DNA of 64,000 bases from Fimbriimonadales bacterium (GTDB taxonomy: Bacteria; Armatimonadota; Fimbriimonadia; Fimbriimonadales; GBS-DC). This document shows, in pieces, positions 26,321 through 35,815 of the stretch (positions within the stretch are counted from its first letter, which is position 1; the number at the start of each line of letters is the position of its first letter). The notes under the pieces were generated by a model that was given only the letters and a program-made list of their open reading frames with translations, ran no database searches and had not been told where the DNA came from. Position numbers and translations under genes: made by a program. The DNA is taken from assembly GCA_026003075.1 (NCBI GenBank), contig BPGO01000004.1:146462-210461 (forward strand). Direction: 5' to 3'.

Positions 26321-27256
26321 TCAGTGAAACTTGGCGGCGAGCCAGCGTTCGGCGTCCAGCGCCGCCATACAGCCTGTCCCCGCCGCCGTGACCGCCTGAC
26401 GGTACACCTTGTCCATCACATCGCCCGCGGCGAACACGCCTTCCACGCTGGTGTAAGTGCCGTTGCGCGTGATGAGGTAGCCATGCTCATCCATCTCCAA
26501 GACGCCCTGAAAGATTTGGGTGTTGGGCGTGTGTCCAATCGCAATAAACACCCCGTCGATGGGGAAGTCGTACTCTTCATCGGTTTTGAGATTGTGCAAG
26601 CGCACCCCCGTGACTTTGCCCGCGTTCACATCGTAGATGTCGCGCACGACCGTGCTCCAGATGAACTCGATTTTCGGGTTGCGGAAGGCGCGCTCTTGCA
26701 TGATTTTAGACGCACGCAGCTCATCGCGTCGATGCACCACATAGACTTTCTCGCAGTGGTTGGTGAGGTAGGTGGCTTCTTCCATCGCGGTGTCGCCCCC
26801 GCCGACCACGATGACCCTCTTGCCGCGGAAGAAGAACCCGTCGCAGGTGGCGCACGCCGACACGCCGCGCCCTTTTAGCTTCTCCTCGCTTTCCAAGCCG
26901 AGCCACTTCGCCGACGCCCCAGTGGCGACAATCACGGCAAGGGCACGATACTCCTTGCCCGCATCGCTCCACAGGCGGAACGGATGCGTGCTGAAGTCCA
27001 CTTTCGAAATGGTCTCATCTAGGATTCGTGTGCTGAACCGCTCCGCTTGCTTGCGGAACAGCTCCATCAGTTCCGGCCCTTGCACGCCTTCGGGGAAGCC
27101 GGGGTAGTTCTCCACATCGGTGGTAATCATGAGCTGTCCGCCGGGCTGAATCCCCGCAAAGAGCACCGGTTGAAGACTGGCGCGGGCGGCGTAAATCGCG
27201 GCGGTGTAGCCCGCAGGTCCCGAACCGATAATAATCAATTTCTCCACGCTTTCCAT
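26321..27256 (-). CDS. trxB: Thioredoxin reductase
   Basis: The 311-aa flavoprotein has an N-terminal FAD-binding GSGPAGYTAAIYAARA and the redox CATC motif at C135-C138. An NADPH-binding GGGDTAMEEA and the C-terminal FAD motif GVFAAGDVMDKVYRQAVTAA complete it. It transfers electrons from NADPH to thioredoxin in the cytosol. No thioredoxin gene is adjacent. Confidence 0.96.
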   Translation of the reverse strand: MESVEKLIIIGSGPAGYTAAIYAARASLQPVLFAGIQPGGQLMITTDVENYPGFPEGVQGPELMELFRKQAERFSTRILDETISKVDFSTHPFRLWSDAGKEYRALAVIVATGASAKWLGLESEEKLKGRGVSACATCDGFFFRGKRVIVVGGGDTAMEEATYLTNHCEKVYVVHRRDELRASKIMQERAFRNPKIEFIWSTVVRDIYDVNAGKVTGVRLHNLKTDEEYDFPIDGVFIAIGHTPNTQIFQGVLEMDEHGYLITRNGTYTSVEGVFAAGDVMDKVYRQAVTAAGTGCMAALDAERWLAAKFH

Positions 27257-27292
27257 ACGCGGTAGAGTGTACCCTATGCAAGACGACAGGGA

Positions 27293-28189
27293 CTAATGGC
27301 TTTTGAGACCCACGCGCCACTCCTTTTGGAGCAGGGGGAACCCTTCCGCCTCGCGTTTTTCGAGGTGTTTCAAGCAACACGCCCGTGAGAGCGCGCGAAT
27401 GCGCTGAATGTAGCTCGCCCGCTCCGTAACTGAAATACTGCCACGCGCATCGAGCAAGTTGAAGATGTGCGAGCATTTGAGCGCGAGGTCGAACGCGGGA
27501 TGCACATAGCCCAACTCCGCGATACGCGCACTCTCGGCTTCGTACATCTCGAACAGTTTGAACAACATCTCGGTGTCGGCGTGTTCGAAGTTGTAGTAGT
27601 TATGTTCCAGTTCCGATTGGAAGTCGACATCCGCGTAAGAGACCCCACGGCTCCATTCCAGTTCCCACACGCTGTTTTTCTTTTGCAGCAGCATGGCGAG
27701 TCGTTCGGGACCGTAGGTGATTTCCGCGCAGACGGGGTCGCATTCGATACCGCCGACTTGCTGGAAGTAGGTGAACTGGGTGATTTCGGTGCCGTTGAGC
27801 CACACTTCCCAGCCGACGCCCGAGGCGCCCAGCGTGGGGGCTTCCCAGTCGTCTTCCACGAAGCGGATGTCATGCGCGCGTGGGTCGATTCCCAAGGCGC
27901 GCAGGCTCTCCAGATAGACATCCACAACATCATCGGGCGAGGGCTTCAGAATCACTTGGTACTGATAGTAATGTTGCAGTCGCATCGGGTTGCGGGCGTA
28001 GCGTCCATCGGCGGGGCGGCGGCTGGGCTGCACATACGCCACATACCACGGCTCGGGCCCCAGAGCGCGCAAGGTCGTCGCAGGCGCCATCGTGCCCGCG
28101 CCCACTTCCACATCGTACGGCTGCAACACAAGGCACCCGTAATCCGCCCAAAACTGTTCCAGCCGAAAGAGCAGTTCCTGAAAGGTCAT
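27293..28189 (-). CDS. glyQ: Glycyl-tRNA synthetase alpha subunit
   Basis: The 298-aa class IIc catalytic subunit starts [19 protein letters not shown]. It contains the motif-like segments [40 protein letters not shown] and ERLAMLLQ. It needs a separate beta subunit (glyS), which is not adjacent here. ATG 28189 fits the family N-terminus; a 47-codon upstream extension does not. Confidence 0.95.
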   Translation of the reverse strand: MTFQELLFRLEQFWADYGCLVLQPYDVEVGAGTMAPATTLRALGPEPWYVAYVQPSRRPADGRYARNPMRLQHYYQYQVILKPSPDDVVDVYLESLRALGIDPRAHDIRFVEDDWEAPTLGASGVGWEVWLNGTEITQFTYFQQVGGIECDPVCAEITYGPERLAMLLQKKNSVWELEWSRGVSYADVDFQSELEHNYYNFEHADTEMLFKLFEMYEAESARIAELGYVHPAFDLALKCSHIFNLLDARGSISVTERASYIQRIRALSRACCLKHLEKREAEGFPLLQKEWRVGLKSH

Positions 28190-28249
28190 AGGCGCGAGAA
28201 GTATACCCCTTCTGCAGGAATCCGTGCGTGCAAGGCGAAAAGGGGACCT

Positions 28250-29518
28250 ATGAACCACACCATCACACGGCGGGAGTTTTTGAAGGCGAGCGCAGCGCTG
28301 AGCGTGTTGCCGATTGCGCAGTTTGCTCACGCGCAGGGTTCCGACACCCTCAAAGTCGGCTTAGTGGGCTGCGGTGGGCGTGGCACAGGAGCCGCCATCG
28401 ACTGCCTACGCGCCGATCCAGGCACTGTGATTTGGGCGATGGGCGACATTTTTGAAGACCGCCTGAACGCAAGTTATGAGGGACTCAAAGAGCAGTTCGC
28501 CGAGCGCGTGCAGGCGCCCCCCGAACGACGCTTCTTGGGGTTCGACGCCTACAAAAAGGTGCTGGAGAGCGGTATCGATCTGGTGCTGCTTTGCACCCCC
28601 CCAGCGTTCCGCCCAGTGCATTTCCTGGCAGCGATGGAGGCGGGCAAGCATGTGTTCATGGAGAAGCCCGTCGCGGTATGTCCCGAAGGCGTGCGGATGG
28701 TGCTGCGCGGGGACGAAATCGCAAAACAGAAACGGCTCGGCGTGATGCCCGGCACGCAGTATCGCTGGCATCCGGGCTATCAGGGGGTGATTGAGCGCAT
28801 TCGCGCGGGGCACATCGGCGCGATTCGCGCCGCCTATGCCTACTACAACGCCGCCAGCCCTGCCCCCCAACCACGACAGCCCAACTGGAGCGATGTCGTG
28901 TACCAACTGCGCAACTGGCTCTTCTACACATGGCTGGCAGGCGACCAACCCGTGGAACAGTTCGTCCACAATATCGATGTGATGAACTGGGTGATGGGCA
29001 GCGTGCCCCTCCGCGCGATGGCGATGGGCGGCAGGCAGGTACGCACCGCACCCGAGTATGGCGATGTCTACGACCACTTCGCCATCGAGTACGAATACCC
29101 CAACGGCGTTCGAGTGCTGGCGATGTGCCGCCAGATGGACAACACCGCCTACCGGGTGTCCAACCTCGTGGTCGGCGCGGAAGGAACCGCACTGATGGAG
29201 CAGTTCACGAACTTCTATGTGCGCGGGAAGGAAACCTGGGAGCCCGGCAAGCAGTGGCTTAACCCCTATGTGGAGGAGCATCGCGTGCTGATCGAGAGTA
29301 TCCGCAAAGGCGATCCCATCAACGAGACCCGCACCATCGCCGAAAGCACCCTCACGGCGATTATGGGGCGTATGTCCGCCTACACAGGCAAGATTGTGAC
29401 CTGGGACGCGGCGATGAATTCCAAACTCAACCTTGTGGAGCGCGTGATGAACCTCAACTACGACTCGCCGGCGCCCCAAGACCCCGTGCCGATCCCTGGC
29501 AAGACGCCACTGGTATAA
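28250..29518 (+). CDS. Tat-exported Gfo/Idh/MocA-family oxidoreductase
   Basis: The 422-aa product starts with a twin-arginine signal ([18 protein letters not shown]). A Rossmann NAD-binding motif ([14 protein letters not shown]), the family EKPVA motif (residues ~140-145) and a C-terminal GFO_IDH_MocA-type alpha/beta domain follow. The substrate is probably a sugar or inositol derivative handled in the periplasm. ATG 28250 follows AAGGGGA; a much longer frame reaches back over glyQ and is a shadow. A tatA gene lies at 30175. A hairpin terminator follows the stop. Confidence 0.9.
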   Translation: MNHTITRREFLKASAALSVLPIAQFAHAQGSDTLKVGLVGCGGRGTGAAIDCLRADPGTVIWAMGDIFEDRLNASYEGLKEQFAERVQAPPERRFLGFDAYKKVLESGIDLVLLCTPPAFRPVHFLAAMEAGKHVFMEKPVAVCPEGVRMVLRGDEIAKQKRLGVMPGTQYRWHPGYQGVIERIRAGHIGAIRAAYAYYNAASPAPQPRQPNWSDVVYQLRNWLFYTWLAGDQPVEQFVHNIDVMNWVMGSVPLRAMAMGGRQVRTAPEYGDVYDHFAIEYEYPNGVRVLAMCRQMDNTAYRVSNLVVGAEGTALMEQFTNFYVRGKETWEPGKQWLNPYVEEHRVLIESIRKGDPINETRTIAESTLTAIMGRMSAYTGKIVTWDAAMNSKLNLVERVMNLNYDSPAPQDPVPIPGKTPLV

Positions 29519-29549
29519 AACTTCAGTTCGCAGCTCAGTCCCCTACCCT

Positions 29550-29580
29550 GCTCGGAATGATCGGAGAGGTCATTCCGAGC
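29550..29580. terminator. Bidirectional hairpin terminator
   Basis: GCTCGGAATGA and TCATTCCGAGC form a perfect 11-bp stem with a 9-nt loop, followed by TTTGGGGG on the + strand. It ends the oxidoreductase transcript. The minus-strand stop codon of the DUF1992 gene lies inside its right arm. Confidence 0.7.
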
Positions 29581-30076
29581 TTTGGGGGTCCGCTTCGCTT
29601 AGTTCCAGCACGAAAGCGGCATAAAACCGTTGTCGCTCTCTTTCAATCTGGAACGGGATTTGCGGGTTCGCGTTGGCGGGTGCGCTGCAGTTATAGGCTA
29701 AGATGAGGCTATTCACGCGCTGCATCACGGCGAGGATGCGTTGCCAGCTGCTCTCGCGCCACTCGTTGAACCGTTCCGCGCCGAGTTGGCAGGCGCGCGG
29801 ATACTCGCGTTCGGCGATGCGCCAGAGGCGTTGAGCGTCTTCACGCAGGCGTTCGATCTCGCGGGCGCGTTCCAACCAGTCAGGCAGCACTCCCGCGCTT
29901 TTGAGCAGCCGTATCGCCGGGCGCATCTCAGGCGGGGCGAACCACTCCTCATCTAACGGCAGCGGCTTCCCCCTCCCGGGCAGGTCGTCAAACTTGCCCT
30001 CCTGCATCGCCTCTTCGATTTTGCGCTCGGCGATGAGTTCAATCACTCGCTGAATATCGAATCCCGATTCGCGCAT
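29570..30076 (-). CDS. DUF1992 / DnaJ-C28-like domain protein
   Basis: The 168-aa product (start MRESGFDIQRVIELIAERK) has the DUF1992 core EEAMQEGKFDDLPGRGKPLP. A long helical C-terminal part rich in Arg/Glu follows. Function is unknown. A minus-strand TATAAT at 30087-30092 lies only ten bases upstream of ATG 30076, so the mRNA would be almost leaderless. A longer frame back to 30172 is possible but would run through the -10 box. Confidence 0.75.
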   Translation of the reverse strand: MRESGFDIQRVIELIAERKIEEAMQEGKFDDLPGRGKPLPLDEEWFAPPEMRPAIRLLKSAGVLPDWLERAREIERLREDAQRLWRIAEREYPRACQLGAERFNEWRESSWQRILAVMQRVNSLILAYNCSAPANANPQIPFQIERERQRFYAAFVLELSEADPQSSE

Positions 30077-30174
30077 TCCACGCACTATTATAGCCCCAAC
30101 GCGCTCCTTGGCGTATCCCGAGGGCACAAACCGCCGCGCAATGGGGTATACTATCGATTGGAGGAGAACCAAGC

Positions 30175-30348
30175 ATGCCGATTCTGGGATACATGGGTAC
30201 GCAGGAGTGGATGATTCTTCTGCTCATCGTGCTGGTGCTGTTTGGGGCATCACGCTTGCCCGCGCTGGCGCGATCGATCGGGGAAGCCCTCACCGAGTTC
30301 CGCCGCGCGACCCGTACTGAAGACGAAGCGGAACAGACACACAAGTGA
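30175..30348 (+). CDS. tatA: Sec-independent protein translocase TatA
   Basis: The 57-aa protein has a short hydrophobic helix (MILLLIVLVLFGASRLP), the FG hinge and an amphipathic helix (ARSIGEALTEFRRAT) followed by an acidic tail. This is the TatA/E pore-forming type. It has a TATACT -10 box (30147-30152) and a GGAGGAG RBS. It opens a four-gene operon in which each next gene overlaps the last by a few bases. Confidence 0.93.
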   Translation: MPILGYMGTQEWMILLLIVLVLFGASRLPALARSIGEALTEFRRATRTEDEAEQTHK

Positions 30349-31316
30349 AAACGGGTAGTCAGGCAGGCACGGGGCACGGCAATTCTCGCCCTTCCGCACA
30401 TCTTACAAGCGGTTCCCCTGCCCTGCCAACCCTCATCGGCTGGCAGGGCATTCGTTTAAATGCGCCGCCAGATTGGTTTTTCAAGGGGTATTCGGGGGAA
30501 TGGCGCGACGGCTTTCTGCAAATCGGCTCACCTCACAATGCCGAATTAGACCTCAAGTGGACCCGCTCGCGCCGCACGACCGACCTGCAGTATGTGCTCC
30601 AACAGTTCTTGAAAACCGTAGAGCGCGCGAAGCGCAAAGCGCGCCACCCATTCACAGGAACCCTCCACCCCGTTGATGAGAACTGCATCGAGTTTCGCTG
30701 GCGTGCGGACGAGCGCGCCGTCGGACGCATCCAACGCTATCCCGAACATCACACGATTGTGCTGATGCAACTGCGTTCGGCTTCGCGGCACGATGCCCTG
30801 TTTCAGATTGCTCGCCCGATTTTCGAAAGTGTGCGCGTCGCGCCCGACGAAGACGGCTGGGTCGAGTGGAGCCTCTACGGACTGCAGACCGCCGCGCCCG
30901 CGGCGTTCCGTTTGGAGCAATCGCAAGTGCTGACGGGGCAAACACGCCTGACGCTGCGCCGTCGGCACGAGCGTTTAGTGATCGAGCGTGTCGCCCGCGC
31001 GGAGCAACTCATGAAAGGCTACGAGTTCACCGAGTGGGTAGACTTCTGGTTGCGCTGGCGCGGCTGGCAAGGCGAACGCGAGCCGTTCACCTGGAGCGAG
31101 AACGACCACGGCGTTCACCTAAGCACACGGCTCGGCGGAGGCGCGCTCATCACCGAGTGCATCACCAGTCCGCTCCGATGGCGTCTCCCCGCGTGGCGTG
31201 TCCGCGCGGTTGCATGGTTCTGTCGAGAGCGCAACGCCGTGTTCCACATTCAACACTTCTCGCCGTTCCGCTCGGACCTCATCGAGGAGGTGATGGCGCG
31301 TACCGTATGCTGCTGA
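30345..31316 (+). CDS. Unknown protein in tatA-PqqD-FtsX operon
   Basis: The 323-aa product starts at GTG 30345 and overlaps the tatA stop (GTGA). It has no signal peptide or membrane segment. It contains two similar alpha/beta halves (WQGIRLNAPPDWFFKGYSGE, then EEDGWVEWSLYGLQ-type region near 185) with many Trp and Arg. No family is recognised. Its coupling to a PqqD-like protein and an FtsX-type permease suggests a role in an export or peptide-handling system, which is inference. Confidence 0.65.
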   Translation: MKTGSQAGTGHGNSRPSAHLTSGSPALPTLIGWQGIRLNAPPDWFFKGYSGEWRDGFLQIGSPHNAELDLKWTRSRRTTDLQYVLQQFLKTVERAKRKARHPFTGTLHPVDENCIEFRWRADERAVGRIQRYPEHHTIVLMQLRSASRHDALFQIARPIFESVRVAPDEDGWVEWSLYGLQTAAPAAFRLEQSQVLTGQTRLTLRRRHERLVIERVARAEQLMKGYEFTEWVDFWLRWRGWQGEREPFTWSENDHGVHLSTRLGGGALITECITSPLRWRLPAWRVRAVAWFCRERNAVFHIQHFSPFRSDLIEEVMARTVCC

Positions 31317-31696
31317 AACGCCTCTTTCGGCGCAACAGCCCCCCACCCTTAGATCGCAAACAGGTGTTGCGTCTCTACCCCCTGCGCAATGCGGCTGTCC
31401 AGTACGAACAAGGGGATGACGGCGTGTGCATCTTGATTGTGCCCGTCAAACCGCGTGGGCTTTTCGGCTGGTTTAGCAGGATTTTCAAGTTGCCCCACGA
31501 ACATCGAATCGAACTCGATGAAATCGGCAGCACGGTGTGGTCGCTGTGCGATGGTCGGCATCATGTCGATGCGATTGTCCAGCGGCTCACGCAGCAGTAT
31601 AAGTTGGAGCGGCGCGAGGCGGAGTACTCGCTGTTCGCCTTTTTGAATACGCTCTCGCGCCGTGGGTTTATTGCGTACTCGAAGAAACGGCTATGA
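31307..31696 (+). CDS. PqqD-like protein
   Basis: The 129-aa product begins MLLKRLFRRNSPPPLDRKQ. It contains the PqqD-type winged-helix core HRIELDEIGSTVWSLCDG, then HVDAIVQRLTQQY and FLNTLSRRGFI. PqqD domains bind precursor peptides for modifying enzymes, but no radical SAM or precursor gene is visible, so a RiPP role is not supported. The start overlaps the previous gene by 10 nt and its stop overlaps the next start (ATGA). Confidence 0.82.
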   Translation: MLLKRLFRRNSPPPLDRKQVLRLYPLRNAAVQYEQGDDGVCILIVPVKPRGLFGWFSRIFKLPHEHRIELDEIGSTVWSLCDGRHHVDAIVQRLTQQYKLERREAEYSLFAFLNTLSRRGFIAYSKKRL

Positions 31697-32319
31697 ACGC
31701 AACGAAGTCAGGTCAGGGCGCGATACGCAAGCAGGTACAGCTACCGCTTTCTGTAGCGTTTCGGATTAGCCTGCTGAATATCCGGGTGCGTTTCCTTCGG
31801 GCGTTGATTACGGCGGCGGGCGTGATGCTCGGGATTGCGTTTTTCACCGCCGTGCGCGCCGCGGCGCTCTATGCCCCTCCCCTCAACCCCAACGACCCCG
31901 CCGCGCTGGAAACCGCCACGCGCCAGACCTGGCTCGTGGTTATGAGCCTCCTGATGTCCACCGTCGGTATCTCGAACTCGATGCTGATGGCTGTCACCGA
32001 GCGCTACAAGGAAATCGGCACGATGAAGTGCTTGGGCGCGCTCGACTCGTTCATCGTGAAACTGTTCTTTTTGGAGTCGGGCATGCTGGGCATCGTCGCT
32101 TCGGTGATTGGCTTTCTGGTCGGCTGGGGACTGGTATTTTTGATTAATCTGTTCCGTTTAGGTTCCAGTGTGTTCAGCGCAGCGACGCCGATGGAACTTT
32201 TGGTGCTATTGGGTCAGGCGATGGGGGTGGGCGTGGTGGTGACGGTCGTTGCCACGATTTTGCCTGCAATCCGCGCGGCGAAGATGCCTCCCGCGGCCGC
32301 GTTGCGCGTTGAGGTGTAA
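31693..32319 (+). CDS. FtsX/MacB-type ABC transporter permease, compact form
   Basis: The 208-aa membrane protein has an N-terminal helix (about 35-60), then the FtsX core with VGISNSMLMAVTERYKEIGT. Further helices and the C-terminal ATILPAIRAAKMPPAAALR motif follow. The large periplasmic MacB domain is replaced by only about 25 residues (YAPPLNPNDPAALETATRQ). No ATPase gene is adjacent. Last gene of the tatA operon; it converges on the outer-membrane protein gene with a 7-nt gap. Confidence 0.85.
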   Translation: MNATKSGQGAIRKQVQLPLSVAFRISLLNIRVRFLRALITAAGVMLGIAFFTAVRAAALYAPPLNPNDPAALETATRQTWLVVMSLLMSTVGISNSMLMAVTERYKEIGTMKCLGALDSFIVKLFFLESGMLGIVASVIGFLVGWGLVFLINLFRLGSSVFSAATPMELLVLLGQAMGVGVVVTVVATILPAIRAAKMPPAAALRVEV

Positions 32320-32326
32320 GGGGTAT

Positions 32327-35300
32327 CTAAAACGGCTTGCGCCACTCCAGCACGAGCCGCTGCTGGTCGCGAGGGATGCTGGGGTCGGGGCGGCGTTCGT
32401 AGTGCGTCCACTGGAAGCCGAACATCAGGAAGTTTTCCGAATCCAGCTTGCGTTCGGTGGAGAGGAAGAAGGTGTGCGCGATGCCGTTGCGCTCGCCAAA
32501 CCGTTCCGCATCTACGCGATAGCCCACGCTGTATTGCAGGTTGTCGCTTTGGTTCGCGCTGAGGGTGAGACCGCCGCGCCGCGTGCGCCGATTCTGTTGG
32601 TCGTTCCACTCGATGCGATAGTCGCCGCGCAGGAAGATACGGGGCGTCCAACGCCACTCCATGCCCCATGCCGAGAAGCCCGTCGGCTGCAGCACACTGC
32701 CCAGCACGACCTGCGCGTTCGCTTGCTCGGGGTGCGTCTGGAACTCGTGCGTGAGAGTGAATCGACCATCCAGTTTATAGGAGATATTGTAATTGCGCAC
32801 AAGGAACAGCCTACCGTCTTGATAGGTGCGGGTTTTATAGTGCAGGCGGTAGGTGAGCTGTGGATGGGGCGGCGATTCGAGTTGATAGTAGCGATCTATG
32901 GCGCGTCCCTGACCGGGCACATACAGCCCCACATAGCCGCCGGCGAGTTTATGGCGAAGGGCAATGGCTTGCGCCGTGAAGTGCTTGTTCTCCTGTTGCC
33001 ACGCGCCGCGGTCGGCAAGCGCGCCATAGCGGAAGTCGAACTGCAACGCCTGCAAGCCGAGGAAGTTGAACGGTTTGGCGCTCTGGATCACCACTTGGCT
33101 CTGGGCGCGGGTGTTGGTGCGGTCGATGCGCTGTTCTTGGTAGGCGCCGCCGATACTTAGCACACCAAAAGCGGTCTGGGTCAGCCCCGCAGAAAGCAGG
33201 CGCGTACCGTTTGCGCCCTCTTTGGCGTTGCGTGTCTCGGAGAAGGTCAGTTTTGTATCCTGCGTAATGGCGTATTCCAACCCGAATTGCTGGGCGCTCT
33301 CATCGGGCGCGCCTTCACGGTTCGCTTCCATATGGGCAAACTGGAGTTTCGTGCGTGGGTTGAGTGTGTACGCGGTCTGGTAATGCCGATAGCGTTCGCT
33401 GGGCACGCCTGTGGCGTTGGTGCGCCGCTCCTCCAGCGCGAGATTCAGGTTCCGAATCGCCGCAGTGTTGAATCGCCAGAACTCGGTGTCTTGATAGAGT
33501 GGGTTCGCCAGTGTGCCGCCGATGCGTCGCCGCTCTTGATAAGCGTTCAGTTGCCCCCAGCCCAGTTGGTATTGCAAGTCGTTGCGCTCATATTCGTCTT
33601 GGTAGAGCCGCTCGATGATTTTGTCCGATTCGTACTCGTCCTGTTGGCGTCCGAAGGTGAGGGTTTTGAACGGCTGCCATACGAATCGGTAGCGTTGACG
33701 GCGGTTGTCGATATTCTCCAGGGGGTTGCTCGCGCCGAATCCGAACAGCTCCAGTTGGAAGTTCTGTGCGGGGCGTAGTTTCGCCGTCCAGTCGTGCTGG
33801 TTATAGCCGCGCAGTTGGGCGAAAAAGTCGCGTTCGGGGTCGGCGAGGTCGTGCGCCCGCGCGAAGTCGGCGTCCACTTGGCGCTGGTTATAGTGCAGCT
33901 CCAGCACGGGATGGATGAGGCGTGCGCTCATGCGGTAGAGCCCTGCCCCGATTTCGCGCACACGCATCTGCGAGAACGCCAGTCCGAACTGTTTCGTGGT
34001 GATGGCGGCATCCCAGTCGAAGCGGTGGATGCCCTGCTCGTTGTGGAACAGCATCTGCTCGATGCGGGTGAGGTCGCGCAGGCGTCCGAAGGTGGGGCTG
34101 ATGTTGCGCTCGTGCAGGCGCAGTTGCAAATTAGGGGTGCGCAGTTGCCACTGTACACCCTTGAGTTCGCCCTCGCCTGCATGGTTCACGGTCTCGTAGC
34201 GACGCATCTGCAGGCTCATCGCTTTGGAGGGTTTGACCTCCACACGCTGTAGCGTGCGCTCCAAGCCCTGTTCGCGCATCAGCAGGGGGAGGTCGTGATT
34301 GGGGTCAAAGGGCACAGCGTTCGCAGTATCGTGGAACTGGCGCACCTCTTCCACCAACTGCTGATGCTCTTGAGGCGCAAGGTTGGGCAATTTGCCAAAG
34401 TCGGGCGACACGGAACGGTGCATGTGTTCCACGACCACATGTTCCGTCTCGATTTTAATCTGTTCGCGCTCCAATTGCCCCGTGGGCGCGCGAATTTCCT
34501 GTTCCACAGCGGCGAGCTTGAAGTTCGGCTGCGTGATTTCGAGTTGGGTTTGGTCACGGCTCATGCCGACTTCGCGAGCCAGTTGCCCTTTATCGGCTTC
34601 GGCAAGGTCGCCAAATCGCGTGAATCCCTCGCCCACGCGCTGCTGCATGCGCGAGGCTTTGAGCCACGGGGTCTCCAGCGCGTAGACATCGCGTTCCAGT
34701 CGCGCGCCGCCCTGCTTGAGCAAGAGTTGGTCGAACTTCAGCGTGCTGTTCGGCGCAACCTGGAGGCTGGAGCCAAGTTGCTCGCGCACCAAGCCACGCT
34801 CGCGTTGCCAGTCGCCTTTTTGTGGGTCGCCCAAGTCTTTGAATCGTTGGAACTCGGCGTCGGCTTCGCGTCGTGCCCAGTTTAGGTTTAGCCAGTTGCT
34901 CTTAAACTGCCAACCCTCTTGCTTAATGTCGCCCTTATCGTCTTGGATGCGCAACTGCGATTGTTGCAGCGACGCGCTCCCCATATTCAGCCCAATGGCG
35001 TAGTCGTAGCGTTTGATGCCCTTCTCGCGCTCCCACGCGGCGATTTGGTTCGCATCCAGCCCGCTCTGCATGCCGAGCATTTTTTGCGCGGAGAATCCCT
35101 TACCGATATCCTGATAGTTCGCCTGAATTTGGAGCGCGCCGGCGTTCATCTGGAGTTGCTGCACAACGAACTGCGTGGTCTCAGACGGGGCGATGGACGC
35201 GCGGTGCGAGTCGCGCCCGTTCGGCGCCGCGTAGGCGTTGACCGCCTCCCGTGAGCCGATAAAGAAGTAGCCCTGCAGGCTGCTCCCGCTCCCAAAACGC

Positions 35301-35806
35301 AGAGCGTTTTGCACGCCATACGCGCTGAGACGATACGCCACGCCTTCCTTGGTGGTCTCTGTGACGCCGGGCGTATAGAGCGCACTGAGATTACCGCCTT
35401 GCCCAAACGAGAGGGAAAGGATGGGCAGCGCCCCCACCACACTCTCGCGCTTGCCCTTCGGATCATATCGATAGTAGACCTGAATTGTAGAGAGGCGGCT
35501 CACAGGCTGCGCGAAGGCGAGGTTGCCTGAGGCGTAGTCGAACCAGTAGTCCAGATCGCGCTGCAAGCGTTTGCCGTCCACATAGACCGATTCCGAGTAG
35601 GGGATTACTGGAGCATAGCGGGTCATATAGCCGCCGCGCGTGCCGTTGCCAGGAAGGAGATCGGCAGTCGCTTCGCCAATCACTTTTGAGGCGGTGGGCG
35701 TGGCCGATTTCGCCGCGCCGTTCAAATCTAAGAGCGGCACCGCATTCTCTTGCGCCCAACCGCTGAGCGCAAGTCCCAACAGCCCCACCAGCGCGAAGCG
35801 TCTCAT
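32327..35806 (-). CDS. Large outer-membrane beta-barrel protein
   Basis: The 1159-aa product has a signal peptide (MRRFALVGLLGLALSGWAQ) and a short N-terminal domain with YVDGKRLQRDLDYWFDY, of the kind seen in cell-surface proteins of Gram-negative-type envelopes. Some 900 residues of alternating polar/aromatic strands follow (YRFVWQPFKTLTFGRQQDEY, FGLEYAITQDTKLTFSETR). It ends in Phe (LVLEWRKPF), the BAM recognition signature. It is 9 nt downstream of an anti-sigma-like gene. The transported or bound ligand is unknown. Confidence 0.8.
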   Translation of the reverse strand: MRRFALVGLLGLALSGWAQENAVPLLDLNGAAKSATPTASKVIGEATADLLPGNGTRGGYMTRYAPVIPYSESVYVDGKRLQRDLDYWFDYASGNLAFAQPVSRLSTIQVYYRYDPKGKRESVVGALPILSLSFGQGGNLSALYTPGVTETTKEGVAYRLSAYGVQNALRFGSGSSLQGYFFIGSREAVNAYAAPNGRDSHRASIAPSETTQFVVQQLQMNAGALQIQANYQDIGKGFSAQKMLGMQSGLDANQIAAWEREKGIKRYDYAIGLNMGSASLQQSQLRIQDDKGDIKQEGWQFKSNWLNLNWARREADAEFQRFKDLGDPQKGDWQRERGLVREQLGSSLQVAPNSTLKFDQLLLKQGGARLERDVYALETPWLKASRMQQRVGEGFTRFGDLAEADKGQLAREVGMSRDQTQLEITQPNFKLAAVEQEIRAPTGQLEREQIKIETEHVVVEHMHRSVSPDFGKLPNLAPQEHQQLVEEVRQFHDTANAVPFDPNHDLPLLMREQGLERTLQRVEVKPSKAMSLQMRRYETVNHAGEGELKGVQWQLRTPNLQLRLHERNISPTFGRLRDLTRIEQMLFHNEQGIHRFDWDAAITTKQFGLAFSQMRVREIGAGLYRMSARLIHPVLELHYNQRQVDADFARAHDLADPERDFFAQLRGYNQHDWTAKLRPAQNFQLELFGFGASNPLENIDNRRQRYRFVWQPFKTLTFGRQQDEYESDKIIERLYQDEYERNDLQYQLGWGQLNAYQERRRIGGTLANPLYQDTEFWRFNTAAIRNLNLALEERRTNATGVPSERYRHYQTAYTLNPRTKLQFAHMEANREGAPDESAQQFGLEYAITQDTKLTFSETRNAKEGANGTRLLSAGLTQTAFGVLSIGGAYQEQRIDRTNTRAQSQVVIQSAKPFNFLGLQALQFDFRYGALADRGAWQQENKHFTAQAIALRHKLAGGYVGLYVPGQGRAIDRYYQLESPPHPQLTYRLHYKTRTYQDGRLFLVRNYNISYKLDGRFTLTHEFQTHPEQANAQVVLGSVLQPTGFSAWGMEWRWTPRIFLRGDYRIEWNDQQNRRTRRGGLTLSANQSDNLQYSVGYRVDAERFGERNGIAHTFFLSTERKLDSENFLMFGFQWTHYERRPDPSIPRDQQRLVLEWRKPF

Positions 35807-35815
35807 GCGAACCCT

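Noticed and set aside
31307..31696. RiPP biosynthesis locus based on the PqqD-like protein
   Set aside because: No radical SAM enzyme, precursor peptide or protease accompanies it.
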